DNA of 64,000 nucleotides from Gammaproteobacteria bacterium (GTDB lineage Bacteria; Pseudomonadota; Gammaproteobacteria; Enterobacterales; Alteromonadaceae): NCBI GenBank assembly GCA_018222985.1, contig JAAEZG010000002.1, positions 62,001 to 126,000 of the forward strand, read 5' to 3'. Shown piece by piece: positions 1 to 10,897 of this stretch (position 1 is its first letter; each line of letters starts with the position of its first letter). The notes under the pieces were generated by a model. It saw only the letters and a program-made list of their open reading frames with translations, ran no database searches and was not told where the DNA came from. The position numbers and the translations under genes were made by a program.

Positions 1-1
1 C

Positions 2-178
2 ATGGACGACCCAACTATTACTGAGGTGGCGCGTGATAGCCGTGCGGCACCTATTCCACCGGAGGTGCGCAACAATGCCGACCCCAACAACGCAACCAAT
101 GAACAACCGCCAGGTGACACTAACGGCGCTGCAGATGACCAGCAGCCCGAACCCACAGCAAAACCTGAAAACAATTGA
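2..178 (+). CDS. yhdP: C-terminal end of YhdP-like AsmA-family protein (5' truncated by window edge)
   Basis: Open frame from base 2 reads MDDPTITEVARDSRAAPIPPEVRNN...AKPENN*; 'DDPxITEV' resembles the YhdP C-terminus, and the yhdP-nit-tldD order is typical. Confidence 0.55.
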   Translation: MDDPTITEVARDSRAAPIPPEVRNNADPNNATNEQPPGDTNGAADDQQPEPTAKPENN

Positions 179-965
179 GCAGCTGCTCGCTGATATTCCT
201 AAACAGCGGCCACAGGTGGTGGTGTTGCCCGAAGCCTGTTTGTGTTTTGGTGCGGGCGATAAACGGCAACGTGAGCTAGCCGAACCGCTTGGCGCAGGTC
301 CACTGCAACAGCGCTTAGCCGAGCTGGCAGCAAAGCACGGTATTTGGCTAGTGGCCGGAACTATGCCAATTGTTGATAGCCCAGATGACGACAAATTTAC
401 CGCCGCGAGCTTGGTGTTTAACCCACAAGGTGAATGTGTCGCGCGGTACAATAAAATGCATCTGTTCGATGTTGACGTAGACGACAACACTCGCAGTTAC
501 CGTGAGTCGCAATGGACACGTGCAGGTACCGAAGTGGTCACGGTCGCAACCGAATTCGGCACCTTAGGTTTAGCGGTATGTTATGATGTGCGTTTTCCTG
601 AACTGTTTCGCGCACTGCGTACCAACGGTGCAGATATTTTGGTGTTACCGTCGGCATTTACCCAAGTAACTGGTGCCGCACACTGGCATGTGCTAACGCG
701 TGCTCGCGCCATTGAACAGCAATGTTTTATGGTCGCTGCGGCCCAGGTTGGCGAACATGCCAATGGCCGTGAAACTTATGGGCACGCTTTGGTTATCGAC
801 GGTTGGGGCGTGGTTATGGCCGACGCCACGAACAGTCAAGCTCAAGCTGTCAGTGCCGTTGCCAACATGCAAACACTTGATAGCATTCGTCGCAATATTC
901 CAGTGGCGCAACATTTTCTAAGTAGTCAAAAGGTTCTTCATGCAAGCACAAAGCGTACAAGATAA
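99..965 (+). CDS. Carbon-nitrogen hydrolase (nitrilase / omega-amidase-like)
   Basis: Nitrilase motifs [31 protein letters not shown]; start chosen at [13 protein letters not shown]. Confidence 0.9.
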   Translation: MNNRQVTLTALQMTSSPNPQQNLKTIEQLLADIPKQRPQVVVLPEACLCFGAGDKRQRELAEPLGAGPLQQRLAELAAKHGIWLVAGTMPIVDSPDDDKFTAASLVFNPQGECVARYNKMHLFDVDVDDNTRSYRESQWTRAGTEVVTVATEFGTLGLAVCYDVRFPELFRALRTNGADILVLPSAFTQVTGAAHWHVLTRARAIEQQCFMVAAAQVGEHANGRETYGHALVIDGWGVVMADATNSQAQAVSAVANMQTLDSIRRNIPVAQHFLSSQKVLHASTKRTR

Positions 966-2385
966 TCTTCTCACGCAATATCAACTCGATGCGGATGCCC
1001 TGCATCGCTCGCTGCATCAGCTTTATACGGGCGACATCGACTTTGCAGATATTTACCTGCAAAGCAGCGTTAATGAGTCTTGGGTTCTTGAAGACGGCAT
1101 TGTTAAAGAAGGCAGTTTTCATATAGAAGCAGGGCTAGGTGTGCGTGCTGTTCACGGTGAAAAAACCGGTTTTGCTTATGCCGACGATATTTCGCCGCAA
1201 GCACTACAACAAGCAGCTGCCGCCGCACGTGGTATAAGCCAGGCTGGCGCCAACAAGCAACTGCAAGCATTTCACGCTGCACCGAATGTGGTGCGTTATG
1301 CGCCAGTGAACCCCTTGGCTAGCTTAAATGAGCAAGCAAAAATCGATTTGCTGCGCGAAATTGACGCCTATGCGCGCAGCCTTGACTCACGCGTTGTGGA
1401 AGTGATTGCCAGCATTAGCGGCAGTTACGACGAAGTGCTCGTTGCCGCAACGGACGGCACCTTTGCCACCGATATTCGGCCTCTTGTGCGAGTCAATTGC
1501 ACGGTGCTGGTTGAACATAATGGGCGTCGCGAACGCGGTAGTGCCGGTGGTGGCGCGCGCGTTGACTATCATTATTTTTCGCAACCCATGGGCGACAAGC
1601 CACGTTGGCAGAGCTTTGCTGAGGAAGCCGTACGCCAAGCCCTAGTGAACCTAGAGGCACGTCCAGCACCAGCGGGCACTATGCCGGTTGTGCTTGGCGC
1701 CGGGTGGCCAGGCGTATTGTTACATGAAGCCGTTGGTCATGGCCTTGAAGGCGACTTTAACCGTAAGGGCGCTTCGGCCTATGCCGGCAAAATTGGTGAA
1801 ATGGTCGCTTCGGAACTTTGCACTATTGTTGATGACGGCACCATCAATGACCGTCGCGGCTCGCTGGCTATTGACGATGAAGGCACACAAGCCGGCTATA
1901 ACGTGCTGATAGAAAAAGGTCGCTTAGTCGGTTACATGCAAGACAAGTTAAATGCTCGGCTGATGGGCGTGAACCCAACCGGTAACGGGCGTCGCGAAAG
2001 CTATGCACATTTGCCAATGCCGCGCATGACGAATACCTACATGTTAGCTGGGGAGCATGACCCAGAAGAAATTATCAAGAGTGTGAAAAAAGGCATTTAT
2101 GCACCGCACTTTGCCGGTGGACAAGTGGATATCACCTCTGGCAAGTTCGTCTTTTCAGCCTCAGAAGCGTATTTAATTGAAGACGGTAAAATTACCGCCC
2201 CGGTGAAAGGCGCCACCCTAATTGGCAATGGGCCAGACGCTATGCGTCAAGTGTCCATGGTTGGTCATGATCTCGAGCTTGATCAAGGTGTTGGCGTGTG
2301 CGGTAAAGATGGTCAAAGCGTTCCTGTTGGGGTTGGGCAGCCAACACTTAAACTTGATGCAATGACCGTAGGTGGCACCGATTAA
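940..2385 (+). CDS. tldD: Metalloprotease TldD
   Basis: [16 protein letters not shown] metal motif, full-length 481 aa, pmbA nearby. Confidence 0.97.
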   Translation: MQAQSVQDNLLTQYQLDADALHRSLHQLYTGDIDFADIYLQSSVNESWVLEDGIVKEGSFHIEAGLGVRAVHGEKTGFAYADDISPQALQQAAAAARGISQAGANKQLQAFHAAPNVVRYAPVNPLASLNEQAKIDLLREIDAYARSLDSRVVEVIASISGSYDEVLVAATDGTFATDIRPLVRVNCTVLVEHNGRRERGSAGGGARVDYHYFSQPMGDKPRWQSFAEEAVRQALVNLEARPAPAGTMPVVLGAGWPGVLLHEAVGHGLEGDFNRKGASAYAGKIGEMVASELCTIVDDGTINDRRGSLAIDDEGTQAGYNVLIEKGRLVGYMQDKLNARLMGVNPTGNGRRESYAHLPMPRMTNTYMLAGEHDPEEIIKSVKKGIYAPHFAGGQVDITSGKFVFSASEAYLIEDGKITAPVKGATLIGNGPDAMRQVSMVGHDLELDQGVGVCGKDGQSVPVGVGQPTLKLDAMTVGGTD

Positions 2386-2885
2386 ACGGCGGCCACCTCA
2401 CGTAAATACTTAAACAACTCGCGCGCCGCCGCTGGCGGTTTGCCTTGTTGGCTTTGCTTGTTTGCTTGACGATATAGCTGGCGTAGCTTCTGGCGGTCAG
2501 CATGCGGATAGGCATCAATAAATTGCTGAATTGCGTCGTCGCCTTGCGCCAAAATTTGGTCACGATGTTTTTCAAGCGCATGAAATACGGCATTTTGTGC
2601 ATGGTGCGCATTTTCAAGCTCGCTAAGTGCTTGCTGAATTGGCCCCGTGTCGCGATGACGCATCATTTTGCCAATAAGTTGTAATTGGCGACGATAGCCT
2701 TCGCGCGTATTGCGAATGCGTTGCGCCAATAGAATGGCATCAAGCAGCTCTTCGTCGAGTGGAATTTTGGCCAGTTTGCCCTCGGCAAGGCTGACGAGTT
2801 GTTCGCCAAGCTGTTGTTGCTGCTCGGCGGCACGTTTTAGTTCAGATTTGCTGACGATATCGTCGTCACGTTCAATTTCGCTCAT
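2382..2885 (-). CDS. darP: DarP/YjgA ribosome-associated protein (DUF615)
   Basis: [29 protein letters not shown]; adjacent to pmbA/tldD. Confidence 0.9.
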   Translation of the reverse strand: MSEIERDDDIVSKSELKRAAEQQQQLGEQLVSLAEGKLAKIPLDEELLDAILLAQRIRNTREGYRRQLQLIGKMMRHRDTGPIQQALSELENAHHAQNAVFHALEKHRDQILAQGDDAIQQFIDAYPHADRQKLRQLYRQANKQSQQGKPPAAARELFKYLREVAAV

Positions 2886-2915
2886 AACAGACCCCTATGG
2901 TTTGCGCGAATTGTA

Positions 2916-3030
2916 AAATACAAAAGCGATATTAGCTATAAATACAAAAGCGATATTAGCTATTGGATATTAGATATTAGGGGGGCGCTGCGTTGTTGGC
3001 TGATATCCGATAGCTAATAGCTGATATCGT
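2916..3030. repeat. 24-bp tandem duplication followed by an inverted repeat (AGCTATTAG-type)
   Basis: AAATACAAAAGCGATATTAGCTAT at 2916-2939 and 2940-2963; GCGATATTAGCTATTGGATATTAG pairs imperfectly with CTGATATCCGATAGCTAATAGCTGATATCG at ~3000-3028. Confidence 0.75.
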
Positions 3031-3052
3031 CTTTGCTTTCAAAGGAGAGGTA

Positions 3053-4399
3053 ATGATTCCTGATATTAATGCACTTAAACACGACCTAAACGACGTCGAA
3101 CAAGCCGTCGCCGACGCCATCAAATATGCAGAAAAGCTCGGCGTCAGTTCCGCCGAGTGCGCCATGAGCCGCAGCAGCGGCATCAATGTGGGCACCCGGC
3201 TTGGTGAGGTTGAAACGGTTGAATTTAACCAAGATGGTGCATTGGGTATTACGGTATTCCGCGGCCAGCAAAAAGGTTCGTCATCGACCACGGACTTGAC
3301 CGCCAAAGCTATTCGCGCGGCAGTTGAAAAAGCCAATGACATTGCGCGTTTCACCTCGCCTGATCCCTTTGCTGGGTTGGCACCGGCCGAGTTAATGGCA
3401 ACCGATATTCCTGATCTTGATTTGTGTCATCCGGCGGACCAAAGTGCTGAGTTTGCGCTCGAGCAAGCCTTGGCTTGTGAGCAGCACGCATTGCAGTTAG
3501 ACCCACGCATTGTGAACTCAGACGGCGCTGGTTACAGTAGCCATGTGGGCTATCGTGTTTATGGCAACAGCCATGGCTTCGTCGCGGGCTATTTGCAGTC
3601 TCGGCATAGCCTAAGTTGCTCGTTAATTGCAAAAAGCGGCGACGCCATGCAACGCGACTACAGCTACTCAGTGGCACGAAAGCGTGAAGACCTATGGACG
3701 CCAGAGCAGGTGGCAAAAGACGCTGTAGAAGCCACTGTAGCGCGTTTAGATGGGCAAAAAATAGCGACTGCGAAAGTACCGGTTATTTTTCGTGCTGACG
3801 TGGCCAATAGTTTGTTTGGGCATTTAGTGGCAGGTATTAGTGGCGGTAGTTTATATCGCAAATCAAGTTTTTTGGTTGATCATTTAGGTAAACAAGTGCT
3901 GCCCGAGTGGCTTACCATTACTGAGCGGCCACATTTGCGTGGCGCCTTGGCGAGCAGCCCGTTTGATCACGAGGGCTTGGCCACGCAGGAGCGCGAGATT
4001 ATTCGTGATGGCGTTTTACAAACCTATCTACTCACCAGTTACTCGGCGCGCAAACTCGGCATGAGCCCAACTGGGCATGCCGGTGGTATTCATACCTGGG
4101 AAGTCGGTTCGCAAGTACCTGACTTACAAGCGTTGTGCCGCCAAATGGGAACTGGGCTCTTAGTGACCGAGCTGATGGGCCAAGGGGTGAACATTGTTAA
4201 TGGTGATTACTCGCGCGGTGCGGCAGGCTTCTGGGTGGAAAATGGTGAAATTAAATACCCCGTTGAAGAAATCACGATTGCTGGCAACTTGAAAGACATG
4301 CTGCGTAACATTGTTGCGATAGCTGGTGATGTTGACCTACGACACGGTGTACGCACCGGCTCGGTATTGCTTGAAGAAATGCGCATTGCTGGGGTGTAA
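3053..4399 (+). CDS. pmbA: Metalloprotease PmbA/TldE
   Basis: TldE-type protein, 448 aa, SPTGHAGGIHTWEVGS, ends ...GSVLLEEMRIAGV. Confidence 0.96.
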   Translation: MIPDINALKHDLNDVEQAVADAIKYAEKLGVSSAECAMSRSSGINVGTRLGEVETVEFNQDGALGITVFRGQQKGSSSTTDLTAKAIRAAVEKANDIARFTSPDPFAGLAPAELMATDIPDLDLCHPADQSAEFALEQALACEQHALQLDPRIVNSDGAGYSSHVGYRVYGNSHGFVAGYLQSRHSLSCSLIAKSGDAMQRDYSYSVARKREDLWTPEQVAKDAVEATVARLDGQKIATAKVPVIFRADVANSLFGHLVAGISGGSLYRKSSFLVDHLGKQVLPEWLTITERPHLRGALASSPFDHEGLATQEREIIRDGVLQTYLLTSYSARKLGMSPTGHAGGIHTWEVGSQVPDLQALCRQMGTGLLVTELMGQGVNIVNGDYSRGAAGFWVENGEIKYPVEEITIAGNLKDMLRNIVAIAGDVDLRHGVRTGSVLLEEMRIAGV

Positions 4400-4430
4400 G
4401 CTACCCCAGCAAGAATTATTCAAGCAAGTA

Positions 4431-5792
4431 TTACCCTAGCATTAGGGTTGCGGTACCAAGAAATGCGAAAATACCAACCACATCGGTCACTGTGGTAAGA
4501 ATAACCCCGCCGGCTAGCGCGGGGTCGATATTAAAGCGTTTTAGAATAAGTGGCACGGTCACACCGGCCAAGCCTGCTGCCAGCAAGTTGGCCATCATGG
4601 CGAAGGCAATAATACCGCCAATAACCAAGTCTTGTTTCCATAAGGCCACTACGCCAGCAATAAGAATGGCCCAAATCACACCGTTCAGCGCGCCAATGGC
4701 TAACTCTTTGCCAATTAACCAACGTTGGTTACTGGTACCAATGTGGCCAAGTGCCATGCCTCGAATAACCAGCGTGAGTGTTTGTGAACCGGCAATACCA
4801 CCCATGCTGGGGACTATGGTATTCAAAATCGCCAATATGGCCATTTGCGCCAAAATATCTTCAAACATGGAGCTAACCGCAGCAGCTAAAAGCGCGGTGA
4901 TTAAGTTCACCCCGAGCCAAACGCTGCGGCGACGGGTACTTTTTAAAACCGGAGCGAAGGTATCTTCGTCATCATCTAAACCGGCCATGCTCAACATGGA
5001 GTGCTGCGCGTCTTCGCGAATAATATCAACCACGTCATCAATGGTTATACGACCAAGTAGACGGTTCTCGTCATCAATAACCGGTGCTGATATCCAGTCT
5101 TGGCGTTCAAACAGTTTGGCAACTTCCACTTCGTCCATGTCCACGTTAATGCCCTGAATGTCAGGGTCCATCACGTCTTGCACTAACTTGCTGGGGTCAA
5201 CGGTTAGCAAGCGGCTAATGCCAATTTCACCAATGAATTTGTCGTCGCGGTCAACCACGTATAATTTGTCGGTTGCTTCGGGCAGCTCACCTTTTAAACG
5301 CAGATAACGTAAAACCACGTCAATGGTAACGTCTGGACGTAAGGTAATGGTGTCGGTGTTCATCATGCCGCCGGCGGTTTCCTCGGCGTATGACAAGGCT
5401 TGCTCGGCCCGCTGACGATCTTGCTCGTCCATCGACTTCAGTACTTCTTGGTAAACTTGCTCTGGCAAGCCACGTAGAACGTACGCTAAGTCATCGGTGT
5501 CCATGCCTTCGGTGGCGGCCGCAAGTTTTTCCGGCGCCATTTGGCGAATAACCGATTTTTGAACTTCTTCAGAGAGTTCTTCAAGAATATCGCCGTGTTC
5601 ATCGGCATCAACCAACTGCCAAATAATGGCACGCGCTTTGGGCGGCGATGATTCTAACAGGAGGGCGACATCCCAAGCGGGAAGGTTGTGCAGCTGGCGG
5701 CGTGCCTGTACGAACATGCCACGGGCTAACGATTCAGAAACTTCCTGAATGTGCTGTTCGGCAAATTCTTTGTCGGCAACTTCAGCTAGCAT
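4431..5792 (-). CDS. mgtE: Magnesium transporter MgtE
   Basis: MgtE_N, CBS pair and MgtE TM domain (NTIVPSMGGIAGSQTLTLVIRG); start at MLAEV with GAGGGG upstream. Confidence 0.93.
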   Translation of the reverse strand: MLAEVADKEFAEQHIQEVSESLARGMFVQARRQLHNLPAWDVALLLESSPPKARAIIWQLVDADEHGDILEELSEEVQKSVIRQMAPEKLAAATEGMDTDDLAYVLRGLPEQVYQEVLKSMDEQDRQRAEQALSYAEETAGGMMNTDTITLRPDVTIDVVLRYLRLKGELPEATDKLYVVDRDDKFIGEIGISRLLTVDPSKLVQDVMDPDIQGINVDMDEVEVAKLFERQDWISAPVIDDENRLLGRITIDDVVDIIREDAQHSMLSMAGLDDDEDTFAPVLKSTRRRSVWLGVNLITALLAAAVSSMFEDILAQMAILAILNTIVPSMGGIAGSQTLTLVIRGMALGHIGTSNQRWLIGKELAIGALNGVIWAILIAGVVALWKQDLVIGGIIAFAMMANLLAAGLAGVTVPLILKRFNIDPALAGGVILTTVTDVVGIFAFLGTATLMLG

Positions 5793-5828
5793 ACATAAAC
5801 CCCTCATTAATTTGAGAAGTTTACCGCA

Positions 5829-6119
5829 TCATTGCTCTTCGTCAAAGCGAGATTCAATTAAGTTGGCAATTGCGTCCACGGCTTCAACGGCATCTTCACC
5901 TTGTGCAATAACGTCAATTTCGCGTCCTTGGCCGCTTGCCAGTAGTAATAAACACATCACGCTTGACGCATCCACTTGTTGCTCACCCTGCACAATATGA
6001 ACTTTCGCTTGAAACTGGTGGCTTAGCTTGGCGAGTTTTGTTGCGGCGCGCGCGTGCAAACCAAGTTTGTTACGAATAGTGACGGTACGGCGAACAACAT
6101 CAGACACGGTTAATCTCAC
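5829..6119 (-). CDS. ptsO: Phosphocarrier HPr-like NPr
   Basis: NKLGLHARAATKLAKL active-site motif; in rpoN-ptsN-rapZ operon. Confidence 0.93.
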   Translation of the reverse strand: MRLTVSDVVRRTVTIRNKLGLHARAATKLAKLSHQFQAKVHIVQGEQQVDASSVMCLLLLASGQGREIDVIAQGEDAVEAVDAIANLIESRFDEEQ

Positions 6120-6970
6120 TTTTTGTGGCGGCTAGCTTCGCGGTGGCGAACTTGTACTTTAAAGGGTTGCTCAGCAAAGCGTTGGGCTAACTGTTCAGCA
6201 ATGTACACCGAGCGGTGTTGACCACCGGTGCAACCAATGCCAATGGTTAAATAGCTACGATTGCTGCGCTGAAAGTAGGGTAGCCAGGTGTCTAAAAACA
6301 CCTCGAGTTGGTGAATAAACTTCGTCACCAGTGGCTGCTGCGCAAAGAAATGCTGCACAGCGGGATCTTGGCCCGTTAGTGGCTTTAACTCAGGCTCCCA
6401 ATGTGGGTTGGGTAGAATTCGCGCATCAAAGGCGTAGTCTAGGTCAGGTGGTAAGCCATATTTGTAACCAAACGACTGAAATACCACAATTAAGCGCGAA
6501 GCGGCTTTACCTAAGACGCGCTCGGAAACTTGCTCGCTAAGTTGGTGCACACTCAAGTCACTGCTATCAATGCGCCACGTTGCGCGCTCAGCCAGCGGCT
6601 CAAGCATGGCGGCTTCGGTTGCCAATGCATCACCCAGTGGCAGCTCATTTAATGATAACGGGTGCAAGCGACGGGTTTCACCGAAGCGACGCAGTAACAC
6701 GCTATCCGATGAGTCGATGTAGAGAATTTCGGGTTTGATTTTACTCGGTAAAAAATCAAGCGCTTCAGTTAATTCATTTGGGTCAGCGGGTAGATTGCGA
6801 ACGTCGACACTGACGGCAACTTTGTCATATTGCTCTACAACCGCGTGAACAAGGGTCGGCAGTAAGGTAATCGGAATATTATCGACACAGTAGTAACCCA
6901 AGTCTTCAAGGACTCTCAGTGCAATCGTTTTACCTGAGCCAGAGCGGCCTGTGACGATAATCAACTGCAT
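6116..6970 (-). CDS. rapZ: RNase adapter protein RapZ
   Basis: VTGRSGSGKTIALRVLEDLGYYCVDNIP and GCTGGQHRSVYIAEQL. Confidence 0.97.
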   Translation of the reverse strand: MQLIIVTGRSGSGKTIALRVLEDLGYYCVDNIPITLLPTLVHAVVEQYDKVAVSVDVRNLPADPNELTEALDFLPSKIKPEILYIDSSDSVLLRRFGETRRLHPLSLNELPLGDALATEAAMLEPLAERATWRIDSSDLSVHQLSEQVSERVLGKAASRLIVVFQSFGYKYGLPPDLDYAFDARILPNPHWEPELKPLTGQDPAVQHFFAQQPLVTKFIHQLEVFLDTWLPYFQRSNRSYLTIGIGCTGGQHRSVYIAEQLAQRFAEQPFKVQVRHREASRHKK

Positions 6971-6979
6971 TGTTGGTGG

Positions 6980-7426
6980 CTACCCCGTAAAGATGTTGTA
7001 GAGTTCCTGATCGCTGTCCGCGTCTCGTAACGCGCGCGTACAGTTCTTATCATTTAAACGTTGAGCAACGGCCGCTAGGGTTTGTAAATGCTGCTCGTGC
7101 TGATCTTCTGGCACTAATAACGCAAAAATTATATCCACCGGTTGATTGTCTATCGCATCAAAGTCAATAGGCTCTTGTAGCGTCATGAGAATAGCAACGG
7201 GCTTATTGGCTGAACTTAAGCGGCCATGCGGAATCGCAACGCCCAAGCCAATGCCGGTACTACCAAGACGTTCCCGGTTCAACAGACTCTCAAAAACGTC
7301 AAAGCTAGTCGTGCCTGACAAACGAGTGGCGGCCATTTGGCCAATGAGCTCAAGTACTTTCTTTTTACTTGAGCCGTCGACTGCACGACGCGTGCAGTCG
7401 GGGCTTAACAAGGTGGATAAATCCAT
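6980..7426 (-). CDS. ptsN: PTS IIA-like nitrogen regulatory protein PtsN
   Basis: RERLGSTGIGLGVAIPHGR motif. Confidence 0.95.
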   Translation of the reverse strand: MDLSTLLSPDCTRRAVDGSSKKKVLELIGQMAATRLSGTTSFDVFESLLNRERLGSTGIGLGVAIPHGRLSSANKPVAILMTLQEPIDFDAIDNQPVDIIFALLVPEDQHEQHLQTLAAVAQRLNDKNCTRALRDADSDQELYNIFTG

Positions 7427-7429
7427 GAT

Positions 7430-7717
7430 TTAGTGGCGTTTCATCTTTTCTTTATGCTTAATAACCTGCCGATCAAGTTTGTCGATCAGCCCGTCGATGG
7501 CGGCATACATGTCTTGGTGCTCTGAATCAGCGAAAACCTCGCCGCCATTCAAATGCAGCGTAGCTTCCGCTTTTTGCGTTAACTTTTCAACATTTAAAAT
7601 GACATGGACGTTATTTATGTGGTCGAAGTGGCGTTCTAGCTTACTAAATTTCGTATCAACGTACTCGCGTAACGCGTCAGTGATTTCTACATGATGACCA
7701 GTCAGATTAATTTGCAT
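7430..7717 (-). CDS. hpf: Ribosome hibernation promoting factor
   Basis: MQINLTGHHVEITDALREYVDTKFSKLERHF; upstream of ptsN. Confidence 0.95.
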   Translation of the reverse strand: MQINLTGHHVEITDALREYVDTKFSKLERHFDHINNVHVILNVEKLTQKAEATLHLNGGEVFADSEHQDMYAAIDGLIDKLDRQVIKHKEKMKRH

Positions 7718-7743
7718 AACATCTTCCTTCTTTTGTCCAAGAT

Positions 7744-9117
7744 TCAGATAAGACGTTTGCGTTGACTCGAGGGCGGGATATTTAGCGCCTCACGATACTT
7801 CGCAATGGTCCGTCTAGCTACTTGGATGCCCTGTTCAGCGAGGAGTTCAGTTAGTCTACTGTCACTCAACGGCTTTTTAGGACTTTCCGCAGCAACTAGC
7901 TTTTTCAGCAACGCACGTATGGCTGTTGATGAAGCCTCTCCGCCATTGTCAGTGTTCAGCTGACTAGAGAAGAAGTACTTCAATTCAAACACACCGCGCG
8001 GCGAATGCATATACTTTTGCGTGGTTACTCGCGAAATAGTTGACTCATGCATGTCTACCGCCGCAGCAATGTCTGCTAACACCATTGGTTTCATGGCTTC
8101 TTCACCATGTTCAAAGAAGCCCTGCTGGCGCAGCACGATAGCGCTGGCCACTTTCAGAAGTGTTTCATGACGGCTTTCGAGGCTTCGAATAAACCATTTG
8201 GCATCTTGAGTTTGCTGGCGAATGTATTGCATGTCGTCGGTTTGTCGCGCTCCTTGGCAAAGTTGTGCGTAGCTGTCATTTACTTTTAGTTTAGGCACAC
8301 TTTGCGGATTTAGCTCAACTGTCCAACGATTATTTTTTTTACGCACCAACACGTCAGGAATTACATAGTCGTCGTCGGTTGCGCCAAACCCTTCGCCAGG
8401 CCGTGGCTGCAAGGTTTGTATCAATTCCAGAATAGCGCTTAGCTCGGTCTCCGATACCCGTAATTTGCGGGCCAAAGTACGATAATCACGACTACCTAAT
8501 AAGGTTAAATACTCACACACTGCAGTGATGGCGAGGTCACGCCATGGTATGTCTGAGGGAAGTTGTTGAAGCTGCAAATGTAAGCACTCACCAACGTTGC
8601 GAGCGCCCACCCCAATAGGGTCAAAATGTTGGATGCGCTTCAGAACCACCGCAACTTCGTCGGCTTCAATGGGCGTATCGCTTTGGCGATTCACGGCCTC
8701 TAGAATGTCATCTAACTCAACCGTCAAATAACCGCTTTCGTCAATGGCATCGATAATGGAAAGGGCAATCAATGCATCGGTTGGGGTGAAATGGGATAAC
8801 TCCATTTGCCAAACCAGATGGTCTTGCAAGGTTTGCTGAGTTTCGCCCTGATATATTGCGTCTTCGCCATCATAGCCGGCCGATGACTGCCCCAATGCCG
8901 CAGAACAAGCGTGCTCCCAGGGGTCATCGCCTTCCGCAACCGAGGTTTCGCCCTCGGCGTCGTTTTGCTCTAGCTCTAGTAGGGGGTTTTCATCCAGCGC
9001 TTGCTGTATTTCTTGCTGCAATTCGAGCGTGGACAATTGCAGTAGCTTAATGGCCTGTTGCAGCTGTGGCGTCATCGACAGCTGTTGTGAAAATTTAAAC
9101 TGCAGGCTTTGCTTCAT
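7744..9117 (-). CDS. rpoN: RNA polymerase sigma-54 factor
   Basis: N-terminal Q-rich LQFKFSQQLSMTPQLQQAIKLLQLS and RpoN box ARRTIAKYREALNIPPSSQRK. Confidence 0.98.
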   Translation of the reverse strand: MKQSLQFKFSQQLSMTPQLQQAIKLLQLSTLELQQEIQQALDENPLLELEQNDAEGETSVAEGDDPWEHACSAALGQSSAGYDGEDAIYQGETQQTLQDHLVWQMELSHFTPTDALIALSIIDAIDESGYLTVELDDILEAVNRQSDTPIEADEVAVVLKRIQHFDPIGVGARNVGECLHLQLQQLPSDIPWRDLAITAVCEYLTLLGSRDYRTLARKLRVSETELSAILELIQTLQPRPGEGFGATDDDYVIPDVLVRKKNNRWTVELNPQSVPKLKVNDSYAQLCQGARQTDDMQYIRQQTQDAKWFIRSLESRHETLLKVASAIVLRQQGFFEHGEEAMKPMVLADIAAAVDMHESTISRVTTQKYMHSPRGVFELKYFFSSQLNTDNGGEASSTAIRALLKKLVAAESPKKPLSDSRLTELLAEQGIQVARRTIAKYREALNIPPSSQRKRLI

Positions 9118-9125
9118 ACCACCAC

Positions 9126-9851
9126 CTACAAGGTGAACTGCTCACCTAAATAAACATCTTTAACTTGCTGATTATTTAAGATGGTTTGGGCGTCACCACT
9201 GGCGATCAACTCACCGTGGCTAACAATATAAGCATGCTCACATACCGATAAGGTTTCACGAACATTGTGGTCGGTAATCAATACGCCAATGCCACGGTTG
9301 CGCAAGTGCTCAATAATCTTCTTGATGTCTAAAACTGAAATAGGGTCAACGCCGGCAAAAGGTTCGTCTAACAAAATAAATGCGGGGTCTGCCGCTAAAG
9401 CCCGGGCAATTTCAACACGGCGACGTTCGCCGCCCGACAAACTCATGCCCAAACTGTTGGCAATATGGCCAATATGGAATTCTTCTAGCAGCCCATCAAG
9501 GCGCTCTTCGCGGCCATTGGCGTCGAGGTCTTTGCGAGTTTCTAATATCGCCATAATATTGTCGCGCACGGTTAGTTTGCGAAAAATAGATGACTCTTGC
9601 GGTAAATAACCAATGCCGCGGCGTGCACGTTCATGCATAGGCAACAGTGAAATATCTTGCTCATCAATCATGATGCGGCCTTTGTCGTTATTGACTAGCC
9701 CCACAATCATGTAAAACGTGGTTGTTTTACCCGCACCATTCGGGCCAAGCAAGCCGATAATTTGCCCAGACTCAACCGTTAGGCTAACGTCTTTGACTAC
9801 CTGGCGGCTTTTATAAGACTTAGCTAAATGCTCAGCGATTAGTCGGCTCAT
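9126..9851 (-). CDS. lptB: LPS export ABC transporter ATP-binding protein LptB
   Basis: Walker [25 protein letters not shown]; lptA/lptC adjacent. Confidence 0.97.
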   Translation of the reverse strand: MSRLIAEHLAKSYKSRQVVKDVSLTVESGQIIGLLGPNGAGKTTTFYMIVGLVNNDKGRIMIDEQDISLLPMHERARRGIGYLPQESSIFRKLTVRDNIMAILETRKDLDANGREERLDGLLEEFHIGHIANSLGMSLSGGERRRVEIARALAADPAFILLDEPFAGVDPISVLDIKKIIEHLRNRGIGVLITDHNVRETLSVCEHAYIVSHGELIASGDAQTILNNQQVKDVYLGEQFTL

Positions 9852-10365
9852 TATTGTTGTCGCTCTTTTTCTTTGGCATAAAAATAGTGGTCACTCGGTC
9901 GCTGTCCGACTCGCCGCGATTGGCTGTCATTTGCTGCGTGGCAAAGTTATAAATAATTTCGCTACCCTGAACCACGCTGTTGTTTTGCGACACTTTAACG
10001 TTGCCTGACAAGGTTAAAATTTGCTTCGCTTGGTCATAGCTAATGCTATTAGCCTGTGCTGAAATTGGCGAACCGTCGTCAAGCTGCTGTTCATAAACGG
10101 CAGGGCTGCCGGTGGCGGTAAATACATCGGACTGGTCATCGCTACGCACAACTTCAAGGTGGTCAGCGCGAATACGCAAAGTACCTTGTTGAATGACCAC
10201 ATTGTTTTCAAACACCGCAATTTTATTCGCCACGTCAAACCAATCGCTTTCCGCGTTAATTTGAATAGGTTTGTTAAAGTCGTCACGACCCTGTGCGTGC
10301 GCCGTACTTAGGGCAATTGCACTAAGGGCGAACAGGGCTACGACCGGTATAAATTGTTTCAACAT
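9832..10365 (-). CDS. lptA: LPS transport periplasmic protein LptA
   Basis: Signal peptide and OstA-type domain ([37 protein letters not shown]). Confidence 0.93.
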   Translation of the reverse strand: MLKQFIPVVALFALSAIALSTAHAQGRDDFNKPIQINAESDWFDVANKIAVFENNVVIQQGTLRIRADHLEVVRSDDQSDVFTATGSPAVYEQQLDDGSPISAQANSISYDQAKQILTLSGNVKVSQNNSVVQGSEIIYNFATQQMTANRGESDSDRVTTIFMPKKKSDNNNEPTNR

Positions 10366-10897
10366 GTCGAGTCATTTCCAATGTTTGAGCGCGCATATCG
10401 GCGCGCATGCCTTCGCCTTTTACGGTGAAATCGCGGCCAATAATGACCACGGGTTGATCCGTTTCAACGGTTTCGTTGAGTGTATCAATGGTTAAGTAAC
10501 TGGTTTCAATACGCTCAATAAATTCTGCCGCAGACAAACTGATCATCTCAATATTTCGTTCTAAAACCAAACTTTTATCGGCATAAAATGAACCTTGTTC
10601 GGCTTGTACCTGCCACAGCGCGCCTTGATCATCTATTTGTGTAATATAGGTTGGCGCGGTTAATTCTGTTAACCCAATCGGACTGTAGTGGATCATTTCT
10701 TCGGCAGCAATACGGTGGTCAAGTTCACCTTCGGCATTGTAAACACGCACAATGAGACCTTGCGCGGTAAAGTCAGGCTTTATTTCGCGATACCCCTGCT
10801 GCTGCTGTTCATCGTCACGGTCGGCAAATGGCCGCCAGAATAACAACGCGGCGATGACAAAAATACTGCCAATAATCAGCACCAGGTTACGGTTCAC
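10322..10897 (-). CDS. lptC: LPS export protein LptC
   Basis: Position between kdsC and lptA, N-terminal TM segment. Confidence 0.88.
   Translation of the reverse strand: MNRNLVLIIGSIFVIAALLFWRPFADRDDEQQQQGYREIKPDFTAQGLIVRVYNAEGELDHRIAAEEMIHYSPIGLTELTAPTYITQIDDQGALWQVQAEQGSFYADKSLVLERNIEMISLSAAEFIERIETSYLTIDTLNETVETDQPVVIIGRDFTVKGEGMRADMRAQTLEMTRHVETIYTGRSPVRP

Noticed and set aside
2977-3354. 125-aa minus-strand ORF at the pmbA 5' end
   Set aside because: Antisense to pmbA and reads through the intergenic repeat (ISYRISANN); spurious
4492-5157. 221-aa plus-strand ORF
   Set aside because: Antisense shadow of mgtE; no recognisable domain
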